Below, in pieces: positions 1 to 7,809 of a stretch of 64,000 nt of DNA. Location: the NCBI GenBank assembly GCA_910579015.1, contig CAJTRO010000006.1, positions 42,843 to 106,842 on the forward strand. Direction: 5' to 3'. Position 1 is the stretch's first letter, and the number at the start of each line of letters is the position of its first letter. The notes below the pieces were generated by a model. That model made no database searches, was not told the origin of the DNA, and saw only the letters and a program-made list of their open reading frames with translations. This DNA comes from an uncultured Dorea sp. (GTDB taxonomy: Bacteria > Bacillota > Clostridia > Lachnospirales > Lachnospiraceae). The translations under genes and the position numbers were made by a program.

Positions 1-259
1 CGCCAATCGCAACGATCCTGTCACAGCCCGTCTGCCTGAAATCCGCAAGAAGGGCGTCCATCATAAGATCCGTCGGCTCTCCTGCTCCGTATTTATCCTT
101 ATACTCTACATGCGCCTTTATTCCAAGAGATTTAAAAAATGTCTCATACACGCTCCTGCTTGCAAGAATAAAATCTCCTTCCCCAAGCTCATACTCCTTC
201 GAAAACGCTCTTGCACTGTCAAATCTGCATACCTTTGTTCTCTGCTGAAACAGCCTCAT
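1..259 (-). CDS. Iron-containing alcohol dehydrogenase, N-terminal part (cut by window edge)
   Basis: Only the first 86 codons are present; the gene runs off the left edge. The reading frame starts at an ATG (257-259) about 10 bases after an AAAGGA ribosome binding site. Visible text includes DSARAFSKEYELGEGDFILA, then KYGAGEPTD and DFRQTGCDRIVAIG. This order (GEGD..., GAGEP, then the start of a GG-rich nucleotide-binding motif) resembles the N-terminus of the 4-hydroxybutyrate dehydrogenase branch of iron-containing alcohol dehydrogenases. A 3-dehydroquinate synthase is a related fold and would fit beside DAHP synthase, but the N-terminal pattern fits the alcohol dehydrogenase better. The metal-binding residues lie outside the window, so substrate is not determined. 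It follows the DAHP synthase by 98 bases on the same strand. Confidence 0.65.
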   Translation of the reverse strand, partial: MRLFQQRTKVCRFDSARAFSKEYELGEGDFILASRSVYETFFKSLGIKAHVEYKDKYGAGEPTDLMMDALLADFRQTGCDRIVAIG

Positions 260-357
260 ACCTGCACGCTTTCCTTTCTTTCTACATTCTTATCCATCAT
301 CAGATTCCGGACAAACTATTATCTATATCCTCTGTCTGATCCAGTGTACTGTCTGCA

Positions 358-1389
358 TTAGCATTTCTCCGCTATATCAAAGATCAGCTTCTCCGTATCC
401 TCCCACCCGATGCACGGATCCGTAATGGACTGTCCATACACCAGATTCTCGGTGATATCCTGCCGGCCCTCAACGAGGTAACTTTCAATCATGACGCCCT
501 TCACCAGCCTCTTAAGCTTCGGATCGTAATTTCTGCTGTGCAATACCTCGCTCACTATACGGATCTGCTCCCGGTGCTGCTTGTTGGAATTCGAGTGGTT
601 CACATCCACGACCACCGCCGGATTCTTAAGTCCCCACTCTTCATACATCTGAGCCAGACGCGAAAGATCCTCATAATGATAGTTCGGGATATTCTTGCCA
701 TACTTGTCCACACCGCCCCGCAGGATGGTGTGCGCCAGTTCATTCCCGCTGGTCTCCACATCATTCCTGCGGTAAATGAACCGATGCGGATGCTGTGCCG
801 CCGTGACAGAATTCAGCATGACAGACAGATCCCCGCTGGTCGGATTCTTCATTCCCACCGGGATGTCAATACCGCTCGCCGTCAAACGGTGCTGCTGATT
901 CTCCACCGACCTGGCCCCTACCGCTTCGTAAGAAAGCAGATCATCCAGATAACTCCGGTTCTCAGGATACAGCATCTCATCCGCCGCAGACAGCCCCGTC
1001 TCTTCCATCACACGGATATGCATCTTGCGGATCGCGATGATACCTGCCAGAAGATCCGGTTCCTTCTCCGGGTCCGGCTGATGAAGCATCCCCTTATACC
1101 CGTCCCCTGTGGTCCGCGGCTTGTTCGTATATACTCTGGGGATGATCATCAGCTTATCCGATACCTGATCCGCCAGCACCTTAAGCTTCCTCACATACTC
1201 ACACACAGACTCTTCATTATCCGCAGAACACGGCCCCGCGAGGACGATGAATTTATCAGATCTCCCGGTAAATATATCCCTTATCTCCTCATCTCTCTTC
1301 TTCTTTATCTCCTCTATCCTGCCGGAAACGGGATACTGTTCCTTTAATATCTCCGGAAGCGGTAATTCATGATTAATCTTTATTGACAT
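358..1389 (-). CDS. aroF: 3-deoxy-7-phosphoheptulonate (DAHP) synthase
   Basis: Condenses phosphoenolpyruvate and erythrose 4-phosphate, the first committed step of the shikimate pathway to aromatic amino acids; cytosolic. At 343 residues it has the length of the AroF/AroG/AroH class. Diagnostic stretches are LAGPCSADN (about residue 50), PRVYTNKPRTTGDGYKG, GARSVENQQHR, GMKNPTSGD and VDVNHSNSNK. The ATG follows a GGAGGAG ribosome binding site. Which effector amino acid inhibits it cannot be read safely from the sequence. No leader attenuator or T-box is seen in the short space to the divergent gene. Confidence 0.95.
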   Translation of the reverse strand: MSIKINHELPLPEILKEQYPVSGRIEEIKKKRDEEIRDIFTGRSDKFIVLAGPCSADNEESVCEYVRKLKVLADQVSDKLMIIPRVYTNKPRTTGDGYKGMLHQPDPEKEPDLLAGIIAIRKMHIRVMEETGLSAADEMLYPENRSYLDDLLSYEAVGARSVENQQHRLTASGIDIPVGMKNPTSGDLSVMLNSVTAAQHPHRFIYRRNDVETSGNELAHTILRGGVDKYGKNIPNYHYEDLSRLAQMYEEWGLKNPAVVVDVNHSNSNKQHREQIRIVSEVLHSRNYDPKLKRLVKGVMIESYLVEGRQDITENLVYGQSITDPCIGWEDTEKLIFDIAEKC

Positions 1390-1560
1390 CTCTTCTCCTC
1401 CTGGTAATCTATGAGATTTGCGCCTGTTATCGTTACTTTCATTATCATAATATTCTGTATAGGCCGTGTCAATGTATTTTCCTGTTTATTAAAATTTATC
1501 CCGAAAGCCCTGACTTCTTTCCCCGGAACCAGACGGAAGAATTGTAACTCCCCGGAAGAT

Positions 1561-3336
1561 ATGCTAAAATATACAAAAAACTACAGAGAGGCGGGACAAT
1601 TAATCGTGGAAGACAATACTTTAATCCATACACAGGCTGACCAGACGGGTCTGAAGCTCGCAGACTATCTACAGACCTCAGCCGACGGGCGCATGAATCT
1701 CGGCGAAGAGATTCCCGTTGCTGTCTACCGGCTTTTAGAATATTCCCTTCGAGAAGAACTGACCGAGCAATTCGGCAAAGAGGCGCAGATCAAAGCCTTC
1801 CAGAACGCAGGATACCGGGCCGGACAGTTTTTTGCCAAAAGATATCTGGATCTGTCGCTGCCATTTCCTGAATTTACCGCGCAGCTGCAACACCAGATGG
1901 AAGCTTTCAAGATGGGCGTCCTGCGTATCGAGAAACTGGAAGAAGCCACGGGCAGGATCATCCTCACCGTTTCCGAGGATGCCGGCTGTTCGGGACTGCC
2001 GGCACTGGGCGAGACCGTCTGCAACTATGACGAGGGCTTCTTATCCGGAGTGCTCACCACTTATACCGGGAATCCCTATACCGCGGTGGAGATCGACTGC
2101 TGGGGCACCGGAGACCGGGTGTGCCGTTTCCAGGCAGACGTAAAGGATTCTTTCCACATCCACGAGCTGAGCGAACCTTATCAGAATATAAGACAGAACC
2201 TTACGTCTTTGCAGAAGGAGATAGATGAGCTGACCGCATATTCTGCCGAGCTCTCCAAGGGAAATCTGTCAGCCGCATTTCCGGACAAGAGTAATTTCCT
2301 GTGCGAGAATCTCAAGAATCTCCACGCAAATCTGAATCATCTCACCTGGCAGGCGCAGCAGGTTGCAAGAGGCGATTACTCCCAACACGTTTCTTACCTG
2401 GGTGATTTCTCCGATGCATTTAACGAGATGACAAAGCAGTTAAAGGAACGGGAGGCACAGCTTCGGGGAGAAGCACAGAAGGCACAGAGCCACGCAGAGA
2501 TGATCGAAGGCTATAACGAACTGATGGTCGAGATGCTCAGCAAGCGGAAGGAATGGCTCCTTGTCGTTGATATGGATACCAAGGAAATCCTATACTGTAA
2601 CAAGACGAAGAATGAGGGCGCCGCCGTAAATCCGGCTTTCTGCAATACCTGCAAAAAACGGCTTCCATTTCAGCAGGAACTCTTAAAATGGAACAGTGAC
2701 GAGCAGTACAAGGTATGGGAAATGTCCGGAGACGAGGATGCCGACACCCACTACCGTATTACTTCATTTCCAATCGAATGGAAAGAGCACGCCTCCTACG
2801 TCCACATTATCGTGGATATCACCGATGAGAAGCGGGCCGCTCACAATCTTGCAAGCAAGGCATACCACGATCCGGGAACCGGGATCAAGAACCGTCTGTT
2901 CTTCGAGGAATACATGGAGATGATCCTCCTTAAGGAACAGGATACCACTCTCTGCTATCTCGACCTGGACGGCCTCAAATACGTGAACGATACATACGGA
3001 CATCTGGAAGGGGATATCTATATCCAGAATTTTGTGGAACTCATCAAGGCGAATTTCCGCAGTGAAGATACCTTCGCCCGGATCGGCGGCGACGAATTCT
3101 GTCTTGTGCTTGGCGGAAGTATCCGGGAGCTGATAGAACTTAAGATGGCGGAAATCTTACGTGAATTCCAGACCGGGGGGTACGCCAGCTATCAATGCAG
3201 TTTCAGCTATGGCGTCGTGGATATCGAGGGGGCGGATAACGATCTGACTTATGACGATATCCTTCATAAAGCGGACGAGATCATGTACGAATGCAAACGC
3301 AGGAACAAAGAGAAGTATCCACAGCTTGTCCGATAA
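1561..3336 (+). CDS. V4R-PAS-GGDEF diguanylate cyclase
   Basis: Predicted c-di-GMP synthase with an N-terminal ligand-sensing V4R (4-vinyl-reductase-type) domain. The first about 200 residues hold the V4R-like core (AGCSGLP, YTAVEIDCWGTGDRVCRF). A HAMP-like or coiled-coil linker and a PAS-like domain (LVVDMDTKEILYCN) follow. The C-terminal GGDEF domain has the active-site motif RIGGDEF, the upstream CYLDLDGLKYVNDTYGH block, and an RSED inhibitory site exactly five residues before GGDEF, so product inhibition is likely. No membrane segment is seen after this start, so it should be cytosolic. An in-frame ATG at 1411 would add a hydrophobic 50-residue extension but has no ribosome binding site; the chosen ATG has only GGAAG very close by, so the start is uncertain. 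Confidence 0.8.
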   Translation: MLKYTKNYREAGQLIVEDNTLIHTQADQTGLKLADYLQTSADGRMNLGEEIPVAVYRLLEYSLREELTEQFGKEAQIKAFQNAGYRAGQFFAKRYLDLSLPFPEFTAQLQHQMEAFKMGVLRIEKLEEATGRIILTVSEDAGCSGLPALGETVCNYDEGFLSGVLTTYTGNPYTAVEIDCWGTGDRVCRFQADVKDSFHIHELSEPYQNIRQNLTSLQKEIDELTAYSAELSKGNLSAAFPDKSNFLCENLKNLHANLNHLTWQAQQVARGDYSQHVSYLGDFSDAFNEMTKQLKEREAQLRGEAQKAQSHAEMIEGYNELMVEMLSKRKEWLLVVDMDTKEILYCNKTKNEGAAVNPAFCNTCKKRLPFQQELLKWNSDEQYKVWEMSGDEDADTHYRITSFPIEWKEHASYVHIIVDITDEKRAAHNLASKAYHDPGTGIKNRLFFEEYMEMILLKEQDTTLCYLDLDGLKYVNDTYGHLEGDIYIQNFVELIKANFRSEDTFARIGGDEFCLVLGGSIRELIELKMAEILREFQTGGYASYQCSFSYGVVDIEGADNDLTYDDILHKADEIMYECKRRNKEKYPQLVR

Positions 3337-3345
3337 CCTCCGTAC

Positions 3346-3813
3346 TTATCGGACAGCCCCTGTGCTTATCAGATAATTGAGGAAACCCTCACACCCTTCC
3401 AGGATATCATCATATGTCCTGTCAAAATTGCCAGTATACCACGGATCCGCAATATCTCTCGGATTGCCGCTAAAGTCCAGGAGCATGTGTACCTTACGCT
3501 TTGGATCAGAGCCGACGATCCGGTCTATATTGCGGATATTCCGGTATTCCATCCCCAGTATATAATCATATTCCTGATAGTCCTTCTTCTTAAGCTGGAC
3601 TGCATATTTCCCTTTAGTGCTGATGCCAAGAGCCTTAAGCTTATTCGTCGTTCCATAATGGACCGGATTGCCAAGCTCCTCAGAGCTGGTGGCCGCGGAA
3701 GCTATGTGGAACTGGTCTGCCAGTCCTCTCTTCTGTACCATATCGCGGAATACAAATTCTGCCATAGGCGAACGGCAGATGTTGCCCAAACATACAAATA
3801 GCACTTTTATCAT
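3346..3813 (-). CDS. Low-molecular-weight protein-tyrosine phosphatase
   Basis: Removes phosphate from protein tyrosine (or arginine) residues in the cytosol. The P-loop C-X5-R is at residues 8-14 within VCLGNICRSPMAE, and the general acid aspartate is in the ADPWYTG motif near residue 120. Length (155) matches the family. It converges on the diguanylate cyclase gene, with nine bases between the two stops. No kinase partner lies beside it, so its physiological substrate is unknown. It is likely a stand-alone gene; no promoter was assigned. Confidence 0.92.
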   Translation of the reverse strand: MIKVLFVCLGNICRSPMAEFVFRDMVQKRGLADQFHIASAATSSEELGNPVHYGTTNKLKALGISTKGKYAVQLKKKDYQEYDYILGMEYRNIRNIDRIVGSDPKRKVHMLLDFSGNPRDIADPWYTGNFDRTYDDILEGCEGFLNYLISTGAVR

Positions 3814-3850
3814 AATTCTCTTTCCTCCTTCCTCCTGATATCATATTCAT

Positions 3851-4102
3851 CTATACGATTAAATTTAAGTTTCCTGCCTGATTCATAAATTCTCTAAGAT
3901 CTTCTATATATCTGTATGGCGCATACTCTGAATAAATTTCCAGATTATCTAAGATTACAATCTGCACATCCTTTCCTCGGATTGCTTCCAATGTATTTGG
4001 AACATTTCTGGCCTCATTCATATTCTTGCATTTATAAGCAATACACCCTTCTTCATCAAATTTTTTCGCTAATATATAAAATGGATTGTTATCTTTCATC
4101 AT
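3851..4102 (-). CDS. Small partner protein of the RelA/SpoT-domain gene
   Basis: An 83-residue soluble protein starting three bases after the stop of the upstream RelA/SpoT-domain gene, so the two are almost certainly co-translated. A GGAAGGA site lies about 10 bases before the first of two tandem ATG codons. Visible features are an N-terminal AKKFDEEGCIAYK block, a hydrophobic strand (VQIVILDN) and a C-terminal YSEYAPYRYIEDLREF block, which I associate loosely with a small uncharacterised family (DUF6718-like). No known catalytic motif. The tight coupling suggests it works with or against the upstream enzyme, for example as a neutralising partner. That is inference only. Confidence 0.7.
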   Translation of the reverse strand: MMKDNNPFYILAKKFDEEGCIAYKCKNMNEARNVPNTLEAIRGKDVQIVILDNLEIYSEYAPYRYIEDLREFMNQAGNLNLIV

Positions 4103-4105
4103 TTT

Positions 4106-4690
4106 TTAACATCCTTCCATTAATCTATTCATTTCATACTTAAATTTTTCTTCTGAATCAATAATACCAGACCTGTACTTTTCATACAACTGTTTCCCGA
4201 TGTATTCCGCATGATACTTATAAACCAGTTTATGGCTCCATACATTAAATTGATAATCCTGTGCACACCATAATTGCAGTTCTATCGGATATGCAAGATT
4301 ATTTTTTTGATAATACAGATGTATTGCTCTATAACCATCATCTATTCTCTTTCCCTTCCGTAGATCAACTACACGGAAATAATCCGGATATAATTCTGGA
4401 TATTCTTCAAAATATAACCGAAACCCTAATACATCATTGAAACACTGCTTAAATCCTCCACCATTCTGTAGTGTTCTTTCATACTTTCTCATTATGGAAT
4501 CATTGCTTTTAAAACGAGATCCAATCAAGTTCTCCTGTACAACAATATCTGTATACTGTGAGCGGTATTTATCAATATCCATTAATACATCCGACAACTC
4601 TGTTTTTCTCAAAGATATTTGTTTAAGGCTCTTTCCTAATGTACTCTCATATGAGATTTTATCCAAAACTTCTTTAGAAATAAACTGCAT
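4106..4690 (-). CDS. RelA/SpoT-domain nucleotidyl/pyrophosphotransferase-like protein
   Basis: A 194-residue protein consisting of little more than a RelA_SpoT synthetase domain, the size of small alarmone synthetases and of toxSAS toxins. Synthetase-type motifs are in order: RFKSNDSIMRKYER (ATP-binding type R-x-K...S-I...K), FNDVLGFRLYF (metal-binding D then G-x-R), DGYRAIHLYY (G-Y-x-x-I-H) and IELQLWC (E-x-Q). There is no HD hydrolase, TGS or ACT domain. The ATG at 4690 follows GAGGAG; an upstream in-frame ATG at 4708 would place this site inside the gene. Reaction could be (p)ppGpp or ppApp synthesis or tRNA-CCA pyrophosphorylation; the sequence does not decide. Confidence 0.78.
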   Translation of the reverse strand: MQFISKEVLDKISYESTLGKSLKQISLRKTELSDVLMDIDKYRSQYTDIVVQENLIGSRFKSNDSIMRKYERTLQNGGGFKQCFNDVLGFRLYFEEYPELYPDYFRVVDLRKGKRIDDGYRAIHLYYQKNNLAYPIELQLWCAQDYQFNVWSHKLVYKYHAEYIGKQLYEKYRSGIIDSEEKFKYEMNRLMEGC

Positions 4691-4729
4691 TTTCCTCTCC
4701 TCAAACATATCATTTCACATATATTTTAT

Positions 4730-4758
4730 ATTATATCTTCTAATTATAGTAAAAACAA
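4730..4758 (-). promoter_or_regulatory. Sigma-A-type promoter for the RelA/SpoT-domain pair
   Basis: Read on the minus strand: -35 TTGTTT, 17-base spacer, -10 TATAAT, about 40 bases ahead of the start codon. The remaining 4759-4832 is AT-rich and then GC-richer non-coding sequence in which I see no other feature. Confidence 0.6.
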
Positions 4759-4832
4759 TTAAATTTTTATTTTCAAAATGCCTCTATCACCTCCTGATGT
4801 CGCCGATTGCCCTGGGATGCTCCTGCATCAAA

Positions 4833-5024
4833 TCACCACACCATATGACTGATCTCTTCCATCACTTCTTTCAATTCTTTCTCCAGATCTTCCTGTGCCT
4901 TCATATCATGAATCTGCATTGCCAGACGGATCCGCATATTAAGAGAGCATTGCCGATCTTTTAATGCCGTAAACTTCGTCTTTCTGATATCCAGCGAATG
5001 AGGTTCCATTCGATTATTCTCCAT
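4833..5024 (-). CDS. Small helical protein of unknown function
   Basis: A 63-residue, highly charged protein starting nine bases after a strong AAAGGAG ribosome binding site. The C-terminal half (HDMKAQEDLEKELKEVMEEI) should be one amphipathic helix. I do not recognise the family. The gene is divergent from the response regulator gene at 5190, and the shared promoter module at 5071-5162 lies between them, so both may be controlled by the same regulator. It could be a small partner protein of the two-component system, but no sequence feature proves this. Confidence 0.5.
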   Translation of the reverse strand: MENNRMEPHSLDIRKTKFTALKDRQCSLNMRIRLAMQIHDMKAQEDLEKELKEVMEEISHMVW

Positions 5025-5070
5025 CTGAAATTCTCCTTTTTCTCTTTTCGGCTTATCTTAAAAGGACTTG

Positions 5071-5162
5071 TTAAACTAAACATAAACTCTCCGCATCCAA
5101 TTGTGAAAAAAATGTGAAATAATCCGGGTATTTAAACTCAGTTTAACTTTCTATGTTACAAT
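5071..5162 (+). promoter_or_regulatory. Promoter module of the first two-component system
   Basis: Contains TTAAACT (5071), ATAAACTC (5082), two TGTGAAA elements 11 bases apart (5102, 5113), a 15-bp palindrome TTAAACTCAGTTTAA (5132-5146), and a -10 TACAAT (5157-5162) 28 bases before the response regulator start. Repeats with an 11-base period are typical of OmpR/PhoB-family binding sites. The same arrangement recurs at 20436-20526. Confidence 0.6.
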
Positions 5163-5189
5163 TTCCAAATGATCAAAGGAGGAGTTTCT

Positions 5190-5873
5190 ATGTTACAGAT
5201 TTTAATTGTAGATGATGATAAGAATATACGGCGGTATCTGTCCGCTGTGCTGTCGGAGGCCGGATATTCTGTTTCCTGTGCAGACTGCGCCCAGAAAGCG
5301 CTGAACCTTATGGCAAATGTAAGGATTGACCTGATCGTGCTGGATATCATGATGCCGGGCATGGACGGCTATGACTTTGCCAGGCTTCTGCGGGACTGTA
5401 ACAACGATATCCCGATCCTGATGCTCTCCGCAAAACAGCTTCCGGAGGACGTAAAGAAAGGATTTCTGTCAGGAACAGACGACTATATGACCAAGCCCGT
5501 GGACGAAGCCGTCATGCTTCTTCGTATCAAAGCTCTGCTCAGAAGGGCAAAAATCATTTCCGACCGCAGGCTTGTGATCGGCACAACCATCCTGGATTAC
5601 GATACGATGACCGTAAAAAGCGGCGACAGCTGTCAGCTCCTTCCTCAGAAGGAATTTCAGCTTTTATACAAACTTCTGTCCTATCCCAACAAGATATTCA
5701 CCCGGATGCAGCTTATGGAGGATATCTGGGGGCCTGCCTCGGATTCCACGGACGCTACGGTCAGCGTCCACATCAACCGTCTCAGGAAACGCTTTGAAGA
5801 CTGCCCGGACTTCTCAATCGTTACGGTAAGAGGTCTTGGCTATAAGGCTCAGGCAGAGGAGGAGCTGGTATGA
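5190..5873 (+). CDS. OmpR/PhoB-family response regulator
   Basis: DNA-binding output half of a two-component system. Residues 1-115 are the receiver, with the acidic pocket (IVDDD), phospho-acceptor Asp52 in VLDIMMPG and conserved Lys in MTKPVD. Residues about 130-225 are a winged-helix domain (QKEFQLLYKLLSYPN, VSVHINRLRKRF, VRGLGYK). The ATG follows AAAGGAGGAG with ideal spacing, so the in-frame ATG at 5169 was rejected. The stop overlaps the kinase start by four bases (ATGA), giving translational coupling. The promoter carries OmpR-type repeats, which suggests autoregulation. The same module before the Gld-like operon at 20352 makes that operon a plausible target. Confidence 0.93.
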   Translation: MLQILIVDDDKNIRRYLSAVLSEAGYSVSCADCAQKALNLMANVRIDLIVLDIMMPGMDGYDFARLLRDCNNDIPILMLSAKQLPEDVKKGFLSGTDDYMTKPVDEAVMLLRIKALLRRAKIISDRRLVIGTTILDYDTMTVKSGDSCQLLPQKEFQLLYKLLSYPNKIFTRMQLMEDIWGPASDSTDATVSVHINRLRKRFEDCPDFSIVTVRGLGYKAQAEEELV

Positions 5874-6934
5874 AGGAACACACAGGCGTCCGCATCAAGA
5901 TTACTTTACTGACAACGGGTTTCGTTTTTATCTTACTGGTTCTGACCATTTTTGCCAGCAATACTCTCATTATCTTCGCCCTGAGACACGGCTGGATCAA
6001 GTCTGAACCAGGAGCACATCTGGTTCCCCTTCTGTTCCAGAGCGGAATCATCAGTATTATTATCGGCACGATCATATCCTTTTTTATGAGCCATTTTCCG
6101 CTGCGCCCTCTTCACACGCTGATCCGTGCAATCCACGAGGTTTCTGCCGGGAACTATGATGTGAAAATCCACCTGGAGCATCCGAAAGAATTCCAGGAGC
6201 TTTCCGAATGTTTCAATCAGATGACCGAAGAACTGGCTGGAACAGAGATGTTCCGCTCTGATTTTATCAATAATTTTTCCCATGAGTTCAAGACGCCGAT
6301 CGTCTCCATTCTCGGCTTTGCAAAGCTGCTCAAAAGCCAGGAACTGGATGCCCGTCAAAGCCGGGAATATCTAGACATCATTATCGAAGAATCCAGACGG
6401 CTGTCGGAACTGTCCTCGACTGTATTAAATCTTTCAAAAGTAGAAAGCCTTACTCTCCTTGCGGACAAGACCAGCTATTCTTTAAGTGAACAGATCCGGG
6501 AAGCCATCCTGCTTCTGGAGAGTAAATGGTCGAAAAAACAGATTGATTTTGATATTGATATGGAAGAAGTCATGATCACGGCAAGCAGGCCGCTGTTAAA
6601 GCAGGTCTGGATGAACCTGTTGGACAACGCCGTCAAGTTCTCTCCTTCTGCGGGATGTATTGCCGTCACTCTGCGTTCAGACAACGGGGATGCGGTTTTT
6701 GCAGTAAAGGACCAGGGAGAGGGCATGGATGACAAGATAAGAAAATATATTTTCGATAAATTCTATCAGGGCGACACCTCGCACCATATGGAAGGCAACG
6801 GCCTCGGCCTGCCTCTCGTAAAGAGAATTTTGGAATTACATAAGGGAAGTATTTCTGTTAAGAGCCAGACGGGAAAAGGGAGCGTTTTTATCGTCCGGCT
6901 CCCGAAAGACGGGAATCACAGTACAATCTGTTGA
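5870..6934 (+). CDS. Membrane sensor histidine kinase
   Basis: Partner of the response regulator. Two membrane segments (about residues 10-38 and 52-74) enclose only a very short external loop, so stimulus sensing is probably within the membrane, as in antimicrobial-peptide or envelope-stress sensors. HAMP spans about 75-125. His138 in NFSHEFKTP is the phosphorylation site. The catalytic domain has the N box WMNLLDNAVKFSP, the GEGMDDK G1 box and GNGLGLPLVKRI. The start overlaps the regulator stop (ATGA). The ligand is unknown. Confidence 0.92.
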   Translation: MKEHTGVRIKITLLTTGFVFILLVLTIFASNTLIIFALRHGWIKSEPGAHLVPLLFQSGIISIIIGTIISFFMSHFPLRPLHTLIRAIHEVSAGNYDVKIHLEHPKEFQELSECFNQMTEELAGTEMFRSDFINNFSHEFKTPIVSILGFAKLLKSQELDARQSREYLDIIIEESRRLSELSSTVLNLSKVESLTLLADKTSYSLSEQIREAILLLESKWSKKQIDFDIDMEEVMITASRPLLKQVWMNLLDNAVKFSPSAGCIAVTLRSDNGDAVFAVKDQGEGMDDKIRKYIFDKFYQGDTSHHMEGNGLGLPLVKRILELHKGSISVKSQTGKGSVFIVRLPKDGNHSTIC

Positions 6935-6947
6935 CGATAATTTTGAG

Positions 6948-7014
6948 GGAAGGCAGACCGCCTGACGGCTCTGTGATGCATAAAGCATCAAACGGCAAGC
7001 TGCGTCTGCCTTCC
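6948..7014. repeat. Large hairpin after the histidine kinase gene
   Basis: GGAAGGCAGAC (6948-6958) pairs perfectly with GTCTGCCTTCC (7004-7014), and a second perfect stem, TGATGC/GCATCA (6974-6990, loop ATAAA), sits inside. No long T-run follows on either strand, so this is not a textbook terminator. It could be a transcript-end structure or a small palindromic repeat. Confidence 0.55.
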
Positions 7015-7093
7015 TCTAACTGTTTGTAAAAAGCTGTACATCGAACCTTAAATACGGCCAGTACTGGAATGGCCCAAAAGTTATAGACGTAAT

Positions 7094-7142
7094 CTGACAC
7101 TCCCTAATAACCATTCCATACCGGAATCAAAGGGAGTGTCAG
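7094..7142. repeat. Nested hairpin beside the Rpn relic
   Basis: CTGACACTCCCT (7094-7105) pairs perfectly with AGGGAGTGTCAG (7131-7142), with an inner ATTCC/GGAAT stem. It lies just beyond the 3' end of the broken Rpn-family copy. No T-run. Possible transcript end or insertion boundary. Confidence 0.5.
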
Positions 7143-7155
7143 CATTAGACAGCCT

Positions 7156-7326
7156 TTATGAAATCCCGTACTCAGTAATCAGATGCTTCTGATACTCTAC
7201 ATCCTCTGTTGCGCGCTCCAGTTCTTTGTACTTCCCTTCTTTGATCAACCTGTTGTTCAATTTATTGATTTCATCTCTGCCTTCACTTCTGCCCATTTCA
7301 ACCAGCATCTGACCTAACCGTGTCAT
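7156..7326 (-). CDS. Nested C-terminal frame of the Rpn relic (56 codons)
   Basis: Inside the relic, an ATG is preceded by AAGGAGGGA with eight bases of spacing and opens a 56-residue frame beginning MTRLGQMLVEMGR. The same site and start occur inside both intact paralogues. It could produce a free C-terminal fragment even though the nuclease is lost. Whether it is translated is unknown. Confidence 0.35.
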   Translation of the reverse strand: MTRLGQMLVEMGRSEGRDEINKLNNRLIKEGKYKELERATEDVEYQKHLITEYGIS

Positions 7327-7670
7327 ACTGATTCCCTCCTTAATCTCATCCATATCCACCTGATCCAGAAATTTATCTGCCATCACATACACCACCGCTT
7401 CTATCTTGCTTATATCTTCTGTACTGATACCTGCTGCCTTCTTGGTAATCTTAAATGTTTCCTTTACCCGTTCCTTAAGAGGCATCGTTCCGCCCATCAG
7501 CAGGCACAGCGTCAATGGGACTAGATCCTTCCTCGTTAAACATTCGCCCCGTGCCAGCTTTTCCCAAAGTTCACCGATCACCTTATCAGCGTTCCTGTTC
7601 TTCATGATAATGGGCACGATCCGATAAGTATACTCGCCTTGTCTTTATCCGCCCCTCTGCTTCTGCCCAT
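7156..7670 (-). pseudogene. Rpn/PD-(D/E)XK-family nuclease, internally deleted copy
   Basis: Degenerate paralogue of the two intact genes at 44125 and 45461. It keeps their promoter-proximal leader, an AAGGAGAG site and an ATG at 7670, and then reads MGRSRGADKDK. About 430 bases are missing: the sequence jumps straight to the segment that encodes GEYTYRIVPIIMK, but out of frame, so the original frame ends after 18 codons. The nuclease core (D...E-x-Q) is therefore gone. The C-terminal 150 codons remain open and well conserved, including the nested start at 7326. Confidence 0.85.
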
Positions 7671-7809
7671 ATAATCTCTCCTTTTCACAGCATAATACGG
7701 AGAAACTATCTTTATATTTACTATAGCAAAAAATAGTAATACAGACAATGGCATTGCTGAAATTTAAGTTATTTACCTGCGTTTTCCTGTGACGGTCCGC
7801 TTTCGTCTT

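Noticed and set aside
110-361. Open frame on the plus strand
   Set aside because: It lies opposite a frame with clear alcohol dehydrogenase text and has no ribosome binding site.
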